From: Sphingomonas crocodyli
Lineage (GTDB): Bacteria; Pseudomonadota; Alphaproteobacteria; Sphingomonadales; Sphingomonadaceae
DNA: 64,000 nt
Reading direction: 5' to 3'
Assembly (NCBI RefSeq): GCF_004005865.1
Contig: NZ_SACN01000001.1
Coordinates: forward strand, 1,054,001 to 1,118,000
A model generated the notes under the pieces. The model was not told the origin of the DNA. It saw only the letters and a list, made by a program, of their open reading frames with translations, and made no database searches. Position numbers and translations under genes: made by a program. Of this stretch, positions 44,136 through 54,850 are shown one piece after another; the first letter of the stretch is position 1, and each line of letters begins with the position of its first letter.

Positions 44136-44918
44136 GTGGCTAACGTCCCCCCGCCTTATCCGACCCCGACGGGTCTCGTTAAGGGCAAGACCATGTTGAT
44201 CACCGCGGCTGCGGGCAGCGGCATCGGCGGCGCGCTGGCGCGGCGCGCGGCGGAGGAGGGGGCGATCCTGTTCCTGTCCGACACGCACGAACGCCGGCTA
44301 AACGAGACCGCCGATGCGATCGCCGCGACGGGGGCCGCGCGCCCACACGTCCTGACCTGCGACGTGACCAATGAGGAGCAGGTTCGGGCTTTGATAGCGA
44401 CCGCTATAGAAAAGCTCGGCCATATCGACGTGCTGGTGAACAATGCCGGCCTCGGCGGCAATGCGCCGATCGTCGAGATGACCGACGACCAGTGGTTCAA
44501 GGTGATCGACGTCACGCTCAACAGCGTGTTTCGCATGACCCGCGCGATCCTGCCGCATCTGTACGAGCGCAAGGCGGGCGTGATCGTCAACAACGCCTCG
44601 GTGCTGGGCTGGCGCGCGCAGACGCTGCAGTCGCATTATGCGGCGGCCAAGGCGGGCGTGATGGCCTTCACGCGCTGTTCGGCGATGGAAGCGGCCGAAC
44701 ATGGTGTGCGGATCAACGCGGTGTCGCCGAGCTTCGCGATGCACGCTGCGCTCAGCAAGGTGACGCCGCCGGGGCTGCTCGAGGAACTGGCCGGGCGCGA
44801 GGCGCTGGGCCGCTATGCCGAACCGTGGGAGGTGGCCAACGTCATGCTGTTCCTCGCATCCGACCTGTCGTCCTACATGACCGGCGAAGTCGTCGCCGTT
44901 TCGAGCCAGCATCCGTGA
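44136..44918 (+). CDS. ipdF: IpdF-like SDR, 5-hydroxy-HIP/HIC-CoA dehydrogenase
   Basis: A 260-residue SDR close to IpdF: TAAAGSGIGGALARRAAEEG, SDTHERRLNETADAI, LVNNAGLGGNAPIVEMTDDQ, VNNASVLGWRAQTLQSHYAA (catalytic Tyr with the following AK), CSAMEAAEHGVRINAVSPS and the end TGEVVAVSSQHP. IpdF oxidises the C-5 hydroxyl of the CoA-bound indane intermediate in HIP degradation. The start is GTG preceded by AAGGGAA. It overlaps the MaoC gene by 4 nt. Confidence 0.9.
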   Translation: MANVPPPYPTPTGLVKGKTMLITAAAGSGIGGALARRAAEEGAILFLSDTHERRLNETADAIAATGAARPHVLTCDVTNEEQVRALIATAIEKLGHIDVLVNNAGLGGNAPIVEMTDDQWFKVIDVTLNSVFRMTRAILPHLYERKAGVIVNNASVLGWRAQTLQSHYAAAKAGVMAFTRCSAMEAAEHGVRINAVSPSFAMHAALSKVTPPGLLEELAGREALGRYAEPWEVANVMLFLASDLSSYMTGEVVAVSSQHP

Positions 44919-45373
44919 GCGCGCGCATCTTCGAAACCCCCGCCGACCTGATCGGCAGTGCGGGCGAGACGCTGGGGCCGAGCGAGTGGGTGACGATCGA
45001 GCAGGATCGCATCGACCAGTTCGCGCAGGCGACCGACGATCATCAGTGGATCCACGTCGATCCGGTGAAGGCGAAGGACGGGCCGTTCGGGGCGACGATC
45101 GCGCATGGTTATCTGACGATGAGCCTCGTCAACCGCTTCCTGCCCGAACTGATCGAGGTGCGGAATGCGTCGATGGGGATCAATGTCGGCACCGACAAGC
45201 TGCGCTTCCTGACGCCGGTGAAGGTGGGGAGCCGTATTCGCGGCGTCGGCGAGATCGTTTCGGCCGAAGAGGCCAAGGGCGGGTTTCAGGTCGTCGTGCG
45301 CGTGACTGTCGAGATTGACGGTGAGGCGAAGCCGGCCTGTGTGGTCGATACGATCAGCCGCTTCTTTCCCTGA
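44915..45373 (+). CDS. MaoC-family enoyl-CoA hydratase
   Basis: A 152-residue single hot-dog hydratase. The R-specific hydratase motif is present: FAQATDDHQWIHVDPVKA (catalytic Asp and His), then GPFGATIAHGYLTMSLVNRF. The start is GTG overlapping the ipdF stop. It is the last gene of the ipd operon and would hydrate an enoyl-CoA for the MFE-2-like dehydrogenase. A palindromic repeat follows ten bases later. Confidence 0.88.
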   Translation: MSARIFETPADLIGSAGETLGPSEWVTIEQDRIDQFAQATDDHQWIHVDPVKAKDGPFGATIAHGYLTMSLVNRFLPELIEVRNASMGINVGTDKLRFLTPVKVGSRIRGVGEIVSAEEAKGGFQVVVRVTVEIDGEAKPACVVDTISRFFP

Positions 45374-45382
45374 CACCACCAA

Positions 45383-45466
45383 CGTCACCCCGGACTTGAT
45401 CCGGGGTCCCGCTTCTTTTTCCTGCTTCGGTTAGAAGCGGGACCCCGGGTCAAGCCCGGGGTGACG
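45383..45466. repeat. Palindromic intergenic repeat (CGTCACCCCGG type)
   Basis: CGTCACCCCGGACTTGATCC at the left mirrors GGGTCAAGCCCGGGGTGACG at the right, with GGGGTCCCGCTTCT / AGAAGCGGGACCCC inside. It can fold end to end and probably marks the 3' end of the ipd operon. The 7.87-kb repeat is a short relative. Confidence 0.75.
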
Positions 45467-45587
45467 GCGTATTTGTGGCAAGCGCCACCTCCAAAAACAT
45501 ACGCAAATACTATGCGGCTGGTCCTCGCTCGGCCTCGATAAGTAACGCGCTCCGCGCCTAATCGGCTGCCTTCGACGCCACGGGGGC

Positions 45588-45604
45588 CCGCGAACCCTTC
45601 GCGG
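45588..45604 (+). promoter_or_regulatory. Hairpin in the kdp leader
   Basis: CCGCGAA and TTCGCGG form a perfect 7-bp stem with loop CCC, ending 10 nt before the ribosome-binding site GGAGG of the first kdp small gene. The rest of the 160-nt region before kdp shows no convincing -35/-10; a KdpE site could not be recognised. Confidence 0.35.
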
Positions 45605-45626
45605 CCGTGCGTCCGGAGGTTTCACT

Positions 45627-45710
45627 ATGCAAGATCTGCCCTGGATCGCGCTGCTGGTCGGGCTGCTGGGCGTCACGCTCGCTTATGCCCGCCTGTGCGA
45701 CAAAGCCTGA
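45627..45710 (+). CDS. Single-span membrane micropeptide upstream of kdpF
   Basis: A 27-residue peptide, MQDLPWIALLVGLLGVTLAY followed by ARLCDKA, with GGAGG seven bases upstream of the ATG. It has one hydrophobic span and a short polar tail ending CDKA. Eleven bases separate it from kdpF. It resembles small, usually unannotated proteins with a C-D-K/R ending before kdpA in some bacteria, and may be a second KdpF-like accessory subunit of the Kdp pump. Confidence 0.65.
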   Translation: MQDLPWIALLVGLLGVTLAYARLCDKA

Positions 45711-45721
45711 GGGGAACGTCA

Positions 45722-45811
45722 ATGACCCTCGATCTGTGGCTCGCGGCCATCACCGCGATCGGCCTTCTTCTGTATCTGGTGGCGGTTCTCGTCCGCCCCG
45801 AACGCTTCTGA
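45722..45811 (+). CDS. kdpF: Potassium-transporting ATPase subunit F
   Basis: A 29-residue single-span peptide, [20 protein letters not shown] then AVLVRPERF, with the YLV.AL..PE.F ending usual of KdpF. KdpF stabilises the KdpABC complex in the inner membrane. AGGGGA precedes its ATG; kdpA begins 13 nt after its stop. Confidence 0.85.
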   Translation: MTLDLWLAAITAIGLLLYLVAVLVRPERF

Positions 45812-45824
45812 AGGGAGCGGACCA

Positions 45825-47528
45825 ATGACCGTTCAGGGCTGGATCCTGATCATCGCCTTCATCGGCATCCTCGTCGCGCTGACCAAGCCGGTCGGCGCAT
45901 GGCTGTTTGCGCTCTATGAAGGGCGCCGCACGCCGCTGCACACCGTTTTCGGCCCGATCGAAAACGGCTTCTACAAGATTGCCGGCATCGATCCGAACGA
46001 GGAACAGGGGTGGCGCCGTTACGCGGTCCACATGCTGATCTTCAACTTCGTCGGCCTCGTCTTCACCTATGTGGTGCTGCGCATCCAGGGCCTGCTGCCG
46101 CTCAACGGCCTGGGCTATGGCGCGATCGGCGCCGATGGCGCGTTCAACACCGCGATCAGCTTTACCACCAATACCAACTGGCAGTGGTATTCGGGCGAGG
46201 CGGCGATGTCGAACCTCAGCCAGATGCTGGGCCTGACGCTGCACAACTTCCTGTCGGCGGCGACGGGCATTGCGCTCGCCTTCGCGCTGTTCCGCGGTTT
46301 CGCGCGGCGTGAAGCCAACGGCATCGGCAATTTCTGGGCCGACGTCACCCGCATCACCCTGTATCTGCTGCTGCCGATCTGCGTCGTCTATGGCGTCTAT
46401 CTGATCGCTGCGGGCGTTCCGCAGACGCTGGCCGCCGCGATCGACGTCAACACGCTGGAAGGCGTGAAGCAGACGCTGGCGCTCGGCCCCGTGGCCAGCC
46501 AGGAAGCGATCAAGATGCTCGGCACCAATGGAGGCGGCTTCTTCAACGCCAATTCGGCGCATCCGTTCGAAAATCCGACGGCCGTGACCAACCTGGTCCA
46601 GATGCTGTCGATCTTCGTGATCGGCTTCGGTCTCACCTGGTGCTTCGGCAAGGCCGTCGGCAACACCCGTCAGGGCTGGGCGATCCTGGCCGCGATGATC
46701 GTGCTGTTCGTCGCGGGCGTGACCGTCACCTACTGGCAGGAAGCGGCCGGCAACCCCGTGCTCCAGAACCTCGGCGTTGCCGGCGGCAATATGGAGGGCA
46801 AGGAGGTCCGCTTCGGCATCGTGGCTTCGGCGCTGTTCTCGGTCGTCACGACGGCGGCTTCGTGCGGCGCGGTCAACGCGATGCATGACAGCTTCACCGC
46901 GCTGGGCGGCATGATCCCGCTGTTCAACATCCAGCTGGGCGAAGTCGTCATCGGCGGCGTTGGCGCGGGCATCTACGGCTTCCTGCTGTTCGCGATCCTG
47001 GCCGTGTTCGTCGCGGGCCTGATGGTCGGCCGTACCCCGGAATATGTCGGCAAGAAGATCGAAGCGCGCGAGGTGAAGCTCGCCGTGCTCGCGATCACGA
47101 TCCTGCCGCTGTGTATCCTGGGCTTCACCGCGATCGCCGCCGTGCTCGACGTCGGCCTTGCCGGACCGCTGAACAAGGGGCCGCATGGCTTCTCGGAGAT
47201 CCTGTACGGCTTCACCTCGGCCACCGGCAACAATGGTTCGGCTTTCGCCGGCCTGACTGCGGGCACGCCTTTCTACAACGCGACGCTGGGCATCGCGATG
47301 TGGCTGGGCCGTTACTTCGTGATCGTTCCGATGCTGGCGATTGCCGGCAGCCTCGCGGCCAAGAAGTACACGCCGGAAAGCGCGGGTTCGTTCCCGACGA
47401 CCGGTGGTCTGTGGGTCGGCCTGCTCGTCGGCATCGTCCTGATCGTGGGTGGCCTCACCTTCCTGCCGAGCCTCGCGCTCGGGCCCGTTGCCGATCATCT
47501 CGCGATGATCCGCGGTCAACTCTTCTAA
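45825..47528 (+). CDS. kdpA: Potassium-transporting ATPase, channel-like subunit A
   Basis: A 567-residue membrane protein with about ten spans. The potassium-selectivity region [20 protein letters not shown] lies near residue 232, and further filter-like segments include [14 protein letters not shown] and [14 protein letters not shown]. KdpA binds and conducts K+ in the high-affinity KdpFABC pump. The ATG has AGGGAG upstream. Induction at low potassium through KdpDE, encoded downstream, is expected. Confidence 0.96.
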   Translation: MTVQGWILIIAFIGILVALTKPVGAWLFALYEGRRTPLHTVFGPIENGFYKIAGIDPNEEQGWRRYAVHMLIFNFVGLVFTYVVLRIQGLLPLNGLGYGAIGADGAFNTAISFTTNTNWQWYSGEAAMSNLSQMLGLTLHNFLSAATGIALAFALFRGFARREANGIGNFWADVTRITLYLLLPICVVYGVYLIAAGVPQTLAAAIDVNTLEGVKQTLALGPVASQEAIKMLGTNGGGFFNANSAHPFENPTAVTNLVQMLSIFVIGFGLTWCFGKAVGNTRQGWAILAAMIVLFVAGVTVTYWQEAAGNPVLQNLGVAGGNMEGKEVRFGIVASALFSVVTTAASCGAVNAMHDSFTALGGMIPLFNIQLGEVVIGGVGAGIYGFLLFAILAVFVAGLMVGRTPEYVGKKIEAREVKLAVLAITILPLCILGFTAIAAVLDVGLAGPLNKGPHGFSEILYGFTSATGNNGSAFAGLTAGTPFYNATLGIAMWLGRYFVIVPMLAIAGSLAAKKYTPESAGSFPTTGGLWVGLLVGIVLIVGGLTFLPSLALGPVADHLAMIRGQLF

Positions 47529-47541
47529 GGGGCGCCAGACA

Positions 47542-49566
47542 ATGAGCGCGACCAAGTCCATGTTCACGGCCGAGCTGATCGCACCCGCGATCGGCGACGC
47601 CTTCCGCAAGCTCAATCCCAAAGAGCTTGTCCGTAACCCGGTGATGTTCGTCACCGCCTGCATCGCCTTGTTGATGACGGTTCTTCTCGTCATCGGCAGC
47701 GACAATCTGTCGACGGGCTTCAAGGCCCAGCTGGCGATCTGGCTGTGGCTCACCGTCCTGTTCGGCACCTTCGCCGAAGCTCTGGCCGAAGGCCGGGGCA
47801 AGGCGCAGGCGGCCTCGCTGCGCGCCACCAAGGCCGAACTGACCGCCAAGCGGCTGAAGAACGGCAAGACCGAGGATGTGCCCGCAAGCGCCCTGCGCGC
47901 CGGCGACGTCGTCCTGGTCGAAACCAATGACCTGATCCCCGCCGACGGCGAAGTGATCGAGGGCGTGGCGTCGGTCAATGAAGCGGCCATCACCGGTGAA
48001 TCCGCACCGGTGATCCGCGAAGCCGGTGGCGACCGTTCGGCCGTCACCGCGGGCACCCGGGTCATTTCCGACCAGATCAAGGTGCGCGTCACCGTCGATC
48101 CGGGCCAGGGCTTCCTCGATCGCATGATCGCGCTCGTCGAAGGCGCCGAGCGGCAGAAGACCCCGAACGAGATCGCGCTGACGATCCTGCTCGTCGGTCT
48201 GACGATCATCTTCCTGATCGCCGTCGGCACGATCCCCGGCTTTGCGAGCTATGCGGGCGGGGCGATCCCGGTCGCGATCCTCGCGGCGCTGCTGATCACC
48301 CTGATCCCGACCACGATCGCCGCGCTTCTGTCCGCGATCGGCATTGCCGGCATGGACCGTCTCGTCCGCTTCAACGTGCTCGCCAAGTCGGGCCGTGCGG
48401 TCGAGGCCGCCGGCGACGTCGACGTGCTGCTGCTCGACAAGACCGGCACGATCACGATCGGCGACCGTCAGGCATCGGAATTCCGCACCGTTGGTGGCAC
48501 CTCGCCTGAGGATCTCGCCAATGCCGCGCTGCTCGCCAGCCTGGCCGACGAAACGCCCGAAGGCCGCTCGATCGTCCTGCTCGCTCGCGAGAAGTTTCGC
48601 GTGACCACGGCGACCCTGCCCGCAGGGGCGGAGATCATTCCCTTCACCGCGCAGACCCGTATTTCGGGCGTGCAGATCGGCCAGACGCTGATCCAGAAGG
48701 GTGCGGTCGATTCGATCCTTCGGGCCAATCCGGGTCTCGGCGGCACCGCCGCTGCGACCGAACTGCGCCGCATCACCGATGAGATTGCGCGTGCCGGTGG
48801 CACCCCGCTCGCGGTGGCGCAGGACGGCAAGCTGCTGGGCGCGATCTTCCTGAAGGACGTGGTGAAGGCGGGCATCCGCGAACGCTTCGGCGAACTGCGT
48901 CAGATGGGCATTCGCACGGTGATGATCACCGGCGACAACCCGCTGACCGCCGCCGCGATCGCCGCCGAAGCGGGCGTCGACGATTTCCTCGCGCAGGCGA
49001 CGCCCGAGGACAAGCTCGCGCTGATCCGCAAGGAGCAGGAGGGCGGGCGCCTGGTCGCGATGTGCGGCGACGGCACCAACGACGCCCCCGCGCTCGCGCA
49101 GGCCGATGTCGGCGTCGCGATGAACACGGGCACGCAGGCGGCGCGCGAAGCCGGCAACATGGTCGATCTCGACAGCGATCCGACCAAGCTGATCGAGGTC
49201 GTTGGCCTCGGCAAGCAGCTGCTGATGACGCGCGGTGCGCTGACGACCTTCTCGGTCGCCAACGATGTCGCCAAATATTTCGCGATCATCCCGGCGATGT
49301 TCGTCGCGCTCTATCCGGGCCTCGGCGTCCTCAACGTGATGGGCCTGGCGACGCCCGAAAGCGCGATCCTGAGCGCGATCATCTTCAACGCGCTGATCAT
49401 CCCGCTGCTCGTCCCCCTCGCGCTCAAGGGCGTGACCTATCGGCCGATGGCCGCCGGTCCGCTGCTCGCGCGCAACCTCGCCATCTACGGTCTGGGCGGC
49501 CTCATCGCCCCGTTCGTGGGCATCAAGATCATCGACCTTGCCGTCAACGGCATCGGTCTCGCCTGA
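47542..49566 (+). CDS. kdpB: Potassium-transporting P-type ATPase subunit B
   Basis: A 674-residue P-type ATPase. The phosphorylation site DKTGTITIG has its Asp near residue 299; TGES (about 151-154), whose Ser is the site of inhibitory phosphorylation in E. coli KdpB, is intact; the hinge [10 protein letters not shown] is present. It powers K+ uptake through KdpA. The ATG is 13 nt after the kdpA stop. Confidence 0.96.
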   Translation: MSATKSMFTAELIAPAIGDAFRKLNPKELVRNPVMFVTACIALLMTVLLVIGSDNLSTGFKAQLAIWLWLTVLFGTFAEALAEGRGKAQAASLRATKAELTAKRLKNGKTEDVPASALRAGDVVLVETNDLIPADGEVIEGVASVNEAAITGESAPVIREAGGDRSAVTAGTRVISDQIKVRVTVDPGQGFLDRMIALVEGAERQKTPNEIALTILLVGLTIIFLIAVGTIPGFASYAGGAIPVAILAALLITLIPTTIAALLSAIGIAGMDRLVRFNVLAKSGRAVEAAGDVDVLLLDKTGTITIGDRQASEFRTVGGTSPEDLANAALLASLADETPEGRSIVLLAREKFRVTTATLPAGAEIIPFTAQTRISGVQIGQTLIQKGAVDSILRANPGLGGTAAATELRRITDEIARAGGTPLAVAQDGKLLGAIFLKDVVKAGIRERFGELRQMGIRTVMITGDNPLTAAAIAAEAGVDDFLAQATPEDKLALIRKEQEGGRLVAMCGDGTNDAPALAQADVGVAMNTGTQAAREAGNMVDLDSDPTKLIEVVGLGKQLLMTRGALTTFSVANDVAKYFAIIPAMFVALYPGLGVLNVMGLATPESAILSAIIFNALIIPLLVPLALKGVTYRPMAAGPLLARNLAIYGLGGLIAPFVGIKIIDLAVNGIGLA

Positions 49567-49578
49567 GGAACCACTCTC

Positions 49579-50163
49579 ATGGGCAATGATATCTCAACTT
49601 CGCTGCGGCCTGCGATCGTCATGACGATCCTGTTCGCGATCCTGCTCGGAATCCTCTATCCGTTGGCCATGACCGGCATCGGACAGGCGATCTTCCCCAG
49701 CCAAGCCAATGGCAGTCTGGTGCGCGACAGCGCCGGCAAGGTCATCGGCTCGAGCGTGGCGGGGCAGGCTTTCACCTCCGAACGCTATTTCCAGACCCGC
49801 CCTTCGGCGGCGGGTGACGGCTATAATGGACTGGCATCTTCTGGCTCCAATCTGGGGCCGGCAAGTCAGGTACTGCATGATCGGGTCAAGGGTGACGTGG
49901 CGAAGCTTCAAGCTACGTCACAGGGTCGCCAAGTTCCTCCCGATCTCGTGACAGCCTCCGCCTCGGGACTCGATCCTGACATCAGCCCCGAGGCGGCTTT
50001 TTATCAGGTCGACCGGGTGGCGCGCGTGCGCGGCATTCCGGCGGCAAAGGTCCAGGCTCTCGTCAAGAACCACGTCGAAACGCCGATCCTCGGCTTCCTC
50101 GGCGAAGAACGGGTCAACGTGTTCGCCCTTAACCGCGCGCTTGATAAGATCGGAGCGCCTTGA
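49579..50163 (+). CDS. kdpC: Potassium-transporting ATPase subunit C
   Basis: A 194-residue protein with one N-terminal span ([20 protein letters not shown]) and a periplasmic domain containing [29 protein letters not shown] and the C-terminal [16 protein letters not shown], all KdpC hallmarks. Its stop overlaps the TTG start of kdpD. Confidence 0.95.
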   Translation: MGNDISTSLRPAIVMTILFAILLGILYPLAMTGIGQAIFPSQANGSLVRDSAGKVIGSSVAGQAFTSERYFQTRPSAAGDGYNGLASSGSNLGPASQVLHDRVKGDVAKLQATSQGRQVPPDLVTASASGLDPDISPEAAFYQVDRVARVRGIPAAKVQALVKNHVETPILGFLGEERVNVFALNRALDKIGAP

Positions 50164-52817
50164 CCGATCGTGACCGACCAGCCCCCGAAGCCTTTCTGCG
50201 CGCAGCCGCGCAGGAAGGCCGGGGGCGCCTGAAGATCTTCCTCGGCGCCGCTCCCGGCGTCGGGAAGACGTACGAGATGCTCTCCGAAGGCGCCGCGCGG
50301 AAACGCGCCGGCGTCGACGTCGTTGTCGGCGTGGTGGAAACGCATGGCCGCGTGGAGACCGAGGCGCTGACGCGCGGGCTGGAAATCCTGCCGCGCCGCC
50401 AGATCGACCATTCGAACCATGTCCTGACCGAGATGGATCTGGACGCGCTGCTCGAACGGCGTCCCGACCTCGCTCTCGTCGACGAACTGGCGCACACCAA
50501 TGCGCCCGGCAGCCGCCACCCCAAACGCTATCAGGATGTCGAGGAACTGCTGGAGGCCGGGATCGACGTCTATTCGACGATCAACATCCAGCATGTCGAA
50601 AGCCTCAACGACGTCGTCGCATCCTTCACGCGCGTCCGCGTGCGCGAAACCGTGCCCGATCGCGTGCTGGAGGCGGCCGAGATCGAGGTGGTCGACATTC
50701 CCCCTGACGAGCTGATCGAACGGCTCAAGGACGGGAAGGTCTATCTGCCGCAGGAGGCGACGCGCGCGCTGTCGCACTTCTTCTCCAAGACCAACCTGTC
50801 GGCACTGCGCGAACTGGCGTTGCGGCGCGCGGCGCAGGCGGTCGATGCGCAGATGCTCGATCATCTGCGCGAACATGCGGTCGGCGGCACCTGGGCCGGG
50901 AGCGAGCGGATATTGGTGGCGGTGAGCGAATTGCCGTCGTCGATCGAACTGGTCCGCGCGGCCAAGCGGCTTGCCGACGCCGCCAAGGCGCCGTGGACCG
51001 CGATCCATATCGAAACTCCGCGCACGCAGGGGCTGGGCGAGGCGGACATGAAGCGCGTCGCCGATGCGCTGGCGCTCGCGTCCAATCTGGGTGCGGTGGT
51101 GGCGACGGTGCCGGCGGCGTCGGTGATCGACGGGCTGAAAAGCTATGCGATCGATGCGCGCGCGACGCAGATCGTGGTGGGCAAGTCGCAACGGTCGCGC
51201 TGGTTCGAACTGCGCCACGGATCGATCGTCGACCGGCTGGTGCGCGAGACACCGGGCATCGCCGTCCACGTCCTCGCCACCGCGGCCGAAGCGACAGCGC
51301 CGACGCGCCGGCGGCGGAGCAGCGGCGATTGGGGCACGCGCGCCGGCTATGGCTGGAGCGCGGCGATGGTTGCGGGAGTCACCGCGATCGGATCCGGCCT
51401 GTTCCATATCCTCGATCTGGGCAACGTCGCCTTGCTCTACCTGCTGCCGGTGATGGCGGCGGCGAGCACGTTTGGACTGCGCACCGGCCTGTTCGCGGGC
51501 CTCGCATCCAGCCTGGCCTACAACTTCTTCTTCCTGCCGCCGACGGGGACGCTGACGGTCAGCAACCCTGAGAACATCATCTCGATCATCGTGCTGCTGG
51601 GGGTCGCCTTCGTCACCAGCCAGCTGACGTCGCGGGTGCGCGCGCAGGCCGATCTGGCAGCGGGGAGCGCGCGGACCAACGCCGCGCTCGCCAGCTATTT
51701 GCGCCAACTCACCGCGCTCGGCGATGCGCGGGAGGTGGCGCGGGCGGCGTGCACCGAGATTGCCGGGCTGCTCGGGGTGAAGGTCGTGATCCTTGAGCAA
51801 GGCGCGGCCGGCCTGTCGGTGATGGCCGCGAGCCTTGCCGATCCGCCGCTCGAGACGATGGAGATCGCCGCCGCCCAATGGGTGTGGGATACGGGGCAAC
51901 CGGCAGGGCGGGGCACGGGCACGCTTACTGCGTCGGACTGGCAGTTCCAGCCGTTGAAGGCGGGCGATCGGGTGCTGGCGGTGCTGGGCGTTGCGCGCGA
52001 CGACGGGCGCGATCCGGTGCGATCGGACCAACTGGCGCTGCTGGGAAGCCTGCTCGACCAGACGTCGCTGGCGCTCGAGCGACTGAGGCTCGAGGTCGAG
52101 ATGCGCGATGTCGATGCGGTGCGCGAGCGCGATCGGCTGCGCGCGGCTTTGCTGTCGTCGGTCAGCCACGATCTGCGCACGCCGCTGACGTCGGTGCTGG
52201 CGGCGGCGGCCGAACTGCGCCGCCGGATGGGCGATCCGCTGCTCGACACGATCGAGAGCGAGGCGCAGCGGCTCAACCGCTTCGTCGCGAACCTGCTCGA
52301 TATGGCGCGGGTCGAGGCGGGGGCGCTGCGGCTGAATCTGGAGCCCGTCGACCTGACCGACGCGGTCGGCGGCGCAGTCCACGATGCGCGCCGCGCGCTG
52401 GAAGGGCGGGCGATCGAACTCGACGTGCTGCCCAGCCTGCCTTTGGTCAGCGTCGATCCGCAACTGTTCCACCACTGCCTGCTCAACCTTCTCGACAATG
52501 CCGGCCGCTATGGCGACCCCGGCACGCCGATCACGATCCGGGCCGAACGCAGCTATGACGCGCTGACGCTGTCCGTGATGGACGAGGGGCCGGGCCTGCC
52601 GTCGGGGCGCGAGAAGGAAGTGTTCGAGACGTTCCGGCGGCTCGAAGGATCGGATCGGTCGGTGGGGGGAACGGGCCTCGGCCTCGCGATCGTCAAGGGC
52701 TTCGCTGAAGCGATGGGGATCGCGGTCGAGGCCGGAAATCGCAGCGACGGGGTGACGGGCGCACGGTTCAGCCTGCGCTTCCCCGAAAGGCTGCTCGTAA
52801 AGGAAGCGGATCTATGA
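50160..52817 (+). CDS. kdpD: Osmosensitive K+ channel sensor histidine kinase
   Basis: An 885-residue sensor kinase. Order of domains: KdpD N-terminal domain with Walker [12 protein letters not shown] (about 29-37) and [18 protein letters not shown]; a universal-stress-like domain (about 240-370); four spans (about 395-490); a GAF-like segment; HisKA with [14 protein letters not shown] (His near 670); and HATPase with [10 protein letters not shown] and [13 protein letters not shown]. The start is TTG, overlapping the kdpC stop (TTGA), so translation is coupled. Confidence 0.95.
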   Translation: MTDRDRPAPEAFLRAAAQEGRGRLKIFLGAAPGVGKTYEMLSEGAARKRAGVDVVVGVVETHGRVETEALTRGLEILPRRQIDHSNHVLTEMDLDALLERRPDLALVDELAHTNAPGSRHPKRYQDVEELLEAGIDVYSTINIQHVESLNDVVASFTRVRVRETVPDRVLEAAEIEVVDIPPDELIERLKDGKVYLPQEATRALSHFFSKTNLSALRELALRRAAQAVDAQMLDHLREHAVGGTWAGSERILVAVSELPSSIELVRAAKRLADAAKAPWTAIHIETPRTQGLGEADMKRVADALALASNLGAVVATVPAASVIDGLKSYAIDARATQIVVGKSQRSRWFELRHGSIVDRLVRETPGIAVHVLATAAEATAPTRRRRSSGDWGTRAGYGWSAAMVAGVTAIGSGLFHILDLGNVALLYLLPVMAAASTFGLRTGLFAGLASSLAYNFFFLPPTGTLTVSNPENIISIIVLLGVAFVTSQLTSRVRAQADLAAGSARTNAALASYLRQLTALGDAREVARAACTEIAGLLGVKVVILEQGAAGLSVMAASLADPPLETMEIAAAQWVWDTGQPAGRGTGTLTASDWQFQPLKAGDRVLAVLGVARDDGRDPVRSDQLALLGSLLDQTSLALERLRLEVEMRDVDAVRERDRLRAALLSSVSHDLRTPLTSVLAAAAELRRRMGDPLLDTIESEAQRLNRFVANLLDMARVEAGALRLNLEPVDLTDAVGGAVHDARRALEGRAIELDVLPSLPLVSVDPQLFHHCLLNLLDNAGRYGDPGTPITIRAERSYDALTLSVMDEGPGLPSGREKEVFETFRRLEGSDRSVGGTGLGLAIVKGFAEAMGIAVEAGNRSDGVTGARFSLRFPERLLVKEADL

Positions 52818-53503
52818 GCGGCCAGCGTGTCCTCATCGTCGACGACGATCTTCACATCCGGCGCCTGCTGCAAAGCACATTGGCGCGCGGCGGCTATGAC
52901 GCGATCGAGGCGACCAGCGCGAAGGAGGCGCTGGCGCTTGCGGCCGAACATCGGCCCGATGCGGTGTTGCTCGATCTCGGCCTGCCCGATCGCGACGGGC
53001 TGGAGATCGTGCAATTGCTCAAGAAGGCGTCGCCTGCGCCGATCCTGGTCCTGTCCGCGCGCGATTCGACCGACCACAAGGTCGCCGCGCTCGATCTGGG
53101 CGCCGACGATTATGTGACCAAACCCTTCGACAGCGAAGAGGTGCTGGCGCGTCTGCGCGTCTCGCTGCGCCACCGGTTGCAGGCGGAGGGCGCCGAGCCG
53201 GTGGTGCGCGCGGGCGATCTGGTGATCGACCTGGCCGATCGCCGGATCATGCGCGGGGAGGAGGAGATCCACCTGACCCGCAAGGAATATGAGGTGCTGC
53301 GCATTCTGGCCGCCAGCCCCGGCCGCGTCGTCACGCACCAGCGCGCGCTGGAGGCGGCATGGCCGCGCGAATATGATCGGCGGATCGATTATCTGCGCAT
53401 CGTGGTGCGCAACCTGCGCCAGAAGCTGGAGGTCGATCCCGCGCGGCCCAGCCTGATAGTCAACGAACTGGGGGTTGGATACCGCCTGATCGTCGATCAT
53501 TGA
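52814..53503 (+). CDS. kdpE: Kdp operon response regulator
   Basis: A 229-residue OmpR-family regulator. Receiver: acidic pair DDDLHIRR, phosphorylated Asp54 in LLDLGLPDRDG, LSARD and Lys near 103 in YVTKPFD. Winged-helix C-terminus: LTRKEYEVLRILAASPGRVV, then YLRIVVRNLRQKLE. It overlaps kdpD by 4 nt. With KdpD it should switch on the operon at low potassium; no terminator is seen after it. Confidence 0.95.
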   Translation: MSGQRVLIVDDDLHIRRLLQSTLARGGYDAIEATSAKEALALAAEHRPDAVLLDLGLPDRDGLEIVQLLKKASPAPILVLSARDSTDHKVAALDLGADDYVTKPFDSEEVLARLRVSLRHRLQAEGAEPVVRAGDLVIDLADRRIMRGEEEIHLTRKEYEVLRILAASPGRVVTHQRALEAAWPREYDRRIDYLRIVVRNLRQKLEVDPARPSLIVNELGVGYRLIVDH

Positions 53504-53597
53504 ATCACTACGCAATCACTATGGGGCGGCGCGTCCGCCCGGCTCGAAAGCCTATGGACGGGGGCATAGATCGACCAGTGCAACGGTGGAGTGCACG

Positions 53598-53909
53598 ATG
53601 TCGATCGGTTCCAACAGGGTCATCCGCGATATGGGGCTCAGGCTCGGCGGCGCGGCGCTGGTGACGGCGGGCGTGTTCGCGCTCGGCCGCGCCGAGGCGC
53701 TCGAAAAGCTGGGGCCGCTCCATCCCGGTATCGAGGAATATGTGCTGGCGGCGATCGGCTTCCTGGCGCTCAGCGCGGGGGCGATGCTGCTGATCATGGG
53801 CATCCACATCTTCGATCGCGTGCCGCTATCGAGCCGCTGGGCGAACATCCCCAATCTCGATCAGCAGCCGTCCGATCTGGCGTCCCGATCAGCAGATCCG
53901 GCGCTATAA
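53598..53909 (+). CDS. Small hypothetical membrane protein
   Basis: A 103-residue protein with two spans (about 15-33 and 49-75: VLAAIGFLALSAGAMLLIMG) and a polar C-terminal tail ending PSDLASRSADPAL. The ATG has GGAG six bases upstream. It lies 94 nt after kdpE and 59 nt before the second Coq4-like gene; it may belong to either unit. I do not recognise a family. Confidence 0.6.
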   Translation: MSIGSNRVIRDMGLRLGGAALVTAGVFALGRAEALEKLGPLHPGIEEYVLAAIGFLALSAGAMLLIMGIHIFDRVPLSSRWANIPNLDQQPSDLASRSADPAL

Positions 53910-53968
53910 TGCGTTCCAGCGGCCTTCTTATGGTGGTATGATCTCCCGATAAGAGATGGAGAGTCCCC

Positions 53969-54841
53969 ATGAAGGCCGAAGCCGACCGCAAGATCCTCGA
54001 TTCCTATCTGGGCGCGGGCGTCAAGCGTGAGACGACCGACAGCAGCCTGTTGATCAGCAGCTCGCGCTACCTCAACAGCCCGCAGATCCGCGACATCATC
54101 GCGACATGGCTGCTGCGCAAGAACGGCCCCGATTTCCCGGTGGAGGCCGATCATACGCTGGGCCTTTCGACCGCGATGGCGCAGGTGAACCCCGCGCACG
54201 AGACGGCGGCGCTGATGGAGGAGGAACGCAAGATCAACCCGGCGTTCGACGCCTGGCTGAAGGAAGGCTTCATCTCCACCTACACCAATGACGATTTCCA
54301 TAAATATGCGCCCGGCACCGTCGGCGGCATCATTTCGAAGCAGATCAAGGAACGCGGCTTCGACATCCAGCTCGGCCTCGATCTGAACAATTTCGATCCG
54401 TCGAACGCCTATGATTATTGGCGGGTGCGCAGCCGCCAGACGCACGATTTCGAACACATCATCACCGGCGGTCAGTTCAACTCGCTGGGCGAAATCCCGG
54501 TGATCTTCGGCCGCACGGTGAACGAGGCGACGCATCTGAGCCCCGCGCTCGCATCGCGGCTGGGCGCGTACACGATGTTCGCGGGCCTGCGCATGATCTC
54601 CCGCTCGCTGCTCCATTATCCGGAGACATGGCCGATGGCGATGCGGCTGCTGGAACAGGGCATCCGCGTCGGCCGGGAATCGCCGCCCTTCTGGTTCTTC
54701 CGCTGGGAAGAGGTGTTCCACCTGACCCCGGCCGAAGCGCGCGTCCACTTCGGCATGCCCGAGGCCGAAGAGATCGAATGCTTCCGCGAAGCCTCGATCT
54801 TCCGCGAAGACCCCGAGATGATGGCGCTGGCGGCGGAGTGA
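53969..54841 (+). CDS. Coq4-family protein (second copy)
   Basis: A 290-residue protein with the complete Coq4 motif HDFEHIITGGQFNSLGE (H159, D160, H163, E175). It shares with the first copy the N-terminal SSLLISSSRYLNSPQIRD and LLRKNGPD, and MEEERKINPAFDAW, so both belong to one subgroup distinct from short Coq4. GGAGAG precedes the ATG. No ubiquinone or catabolic gene is adjacent; kdp lies upstream and a peptidase is convergent. It may serve as a housekeeping copy or work in trans with catabolic genes. Confidence 0.8.
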   Translation: MKAEADRKILDSYLGAGVKRETTDSSLLISSSRYLNSPQIRDIIATWLLRKNGPDFPVEADHTLGLSTAMAQVNPAHETAALMEEERKINPAFDAWLKEGFISTYTNDDFHKYAPGTVGGIISKQIKERGFDIQLGLDLNNFDPSNAYDYWRVRSRQTHDFEHIITGGQFNSLGEIPVIFGRTVNEATHLSPALASRLGAYTMFAGLRMISRSLLHYPETWPMAMRLLEQGIRVGRESPPFWFFRWEEVFHLTPAEARVHFGMPEAEEIECFREASIFREDPEMMALAAE

Positions 54842-54850
54842 TTTGAGGCA

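Noticed and set aside
45467..45626. Riboswitch or KdpE site before kdp
   Set aside because: Only a small hairpin is visible. No known potassium or cyclic-di-AMP riboswitch pattern and no recognisable KdpE motif was seen.
45750..48230. Very long minus-strand open frame (826 codons) opposite kdpA and kdpB
   Set aside because: It is antisense to unmistakable kdp genes; long antisense frames arise from high GC codon bias. The protein is low-complexity in character.
50004..52475. 823-codon minus-strand open frame opposite kdpD
   Set aside because: Arg/His/Asp-rich shadow of kdpD with no recognisable domain.
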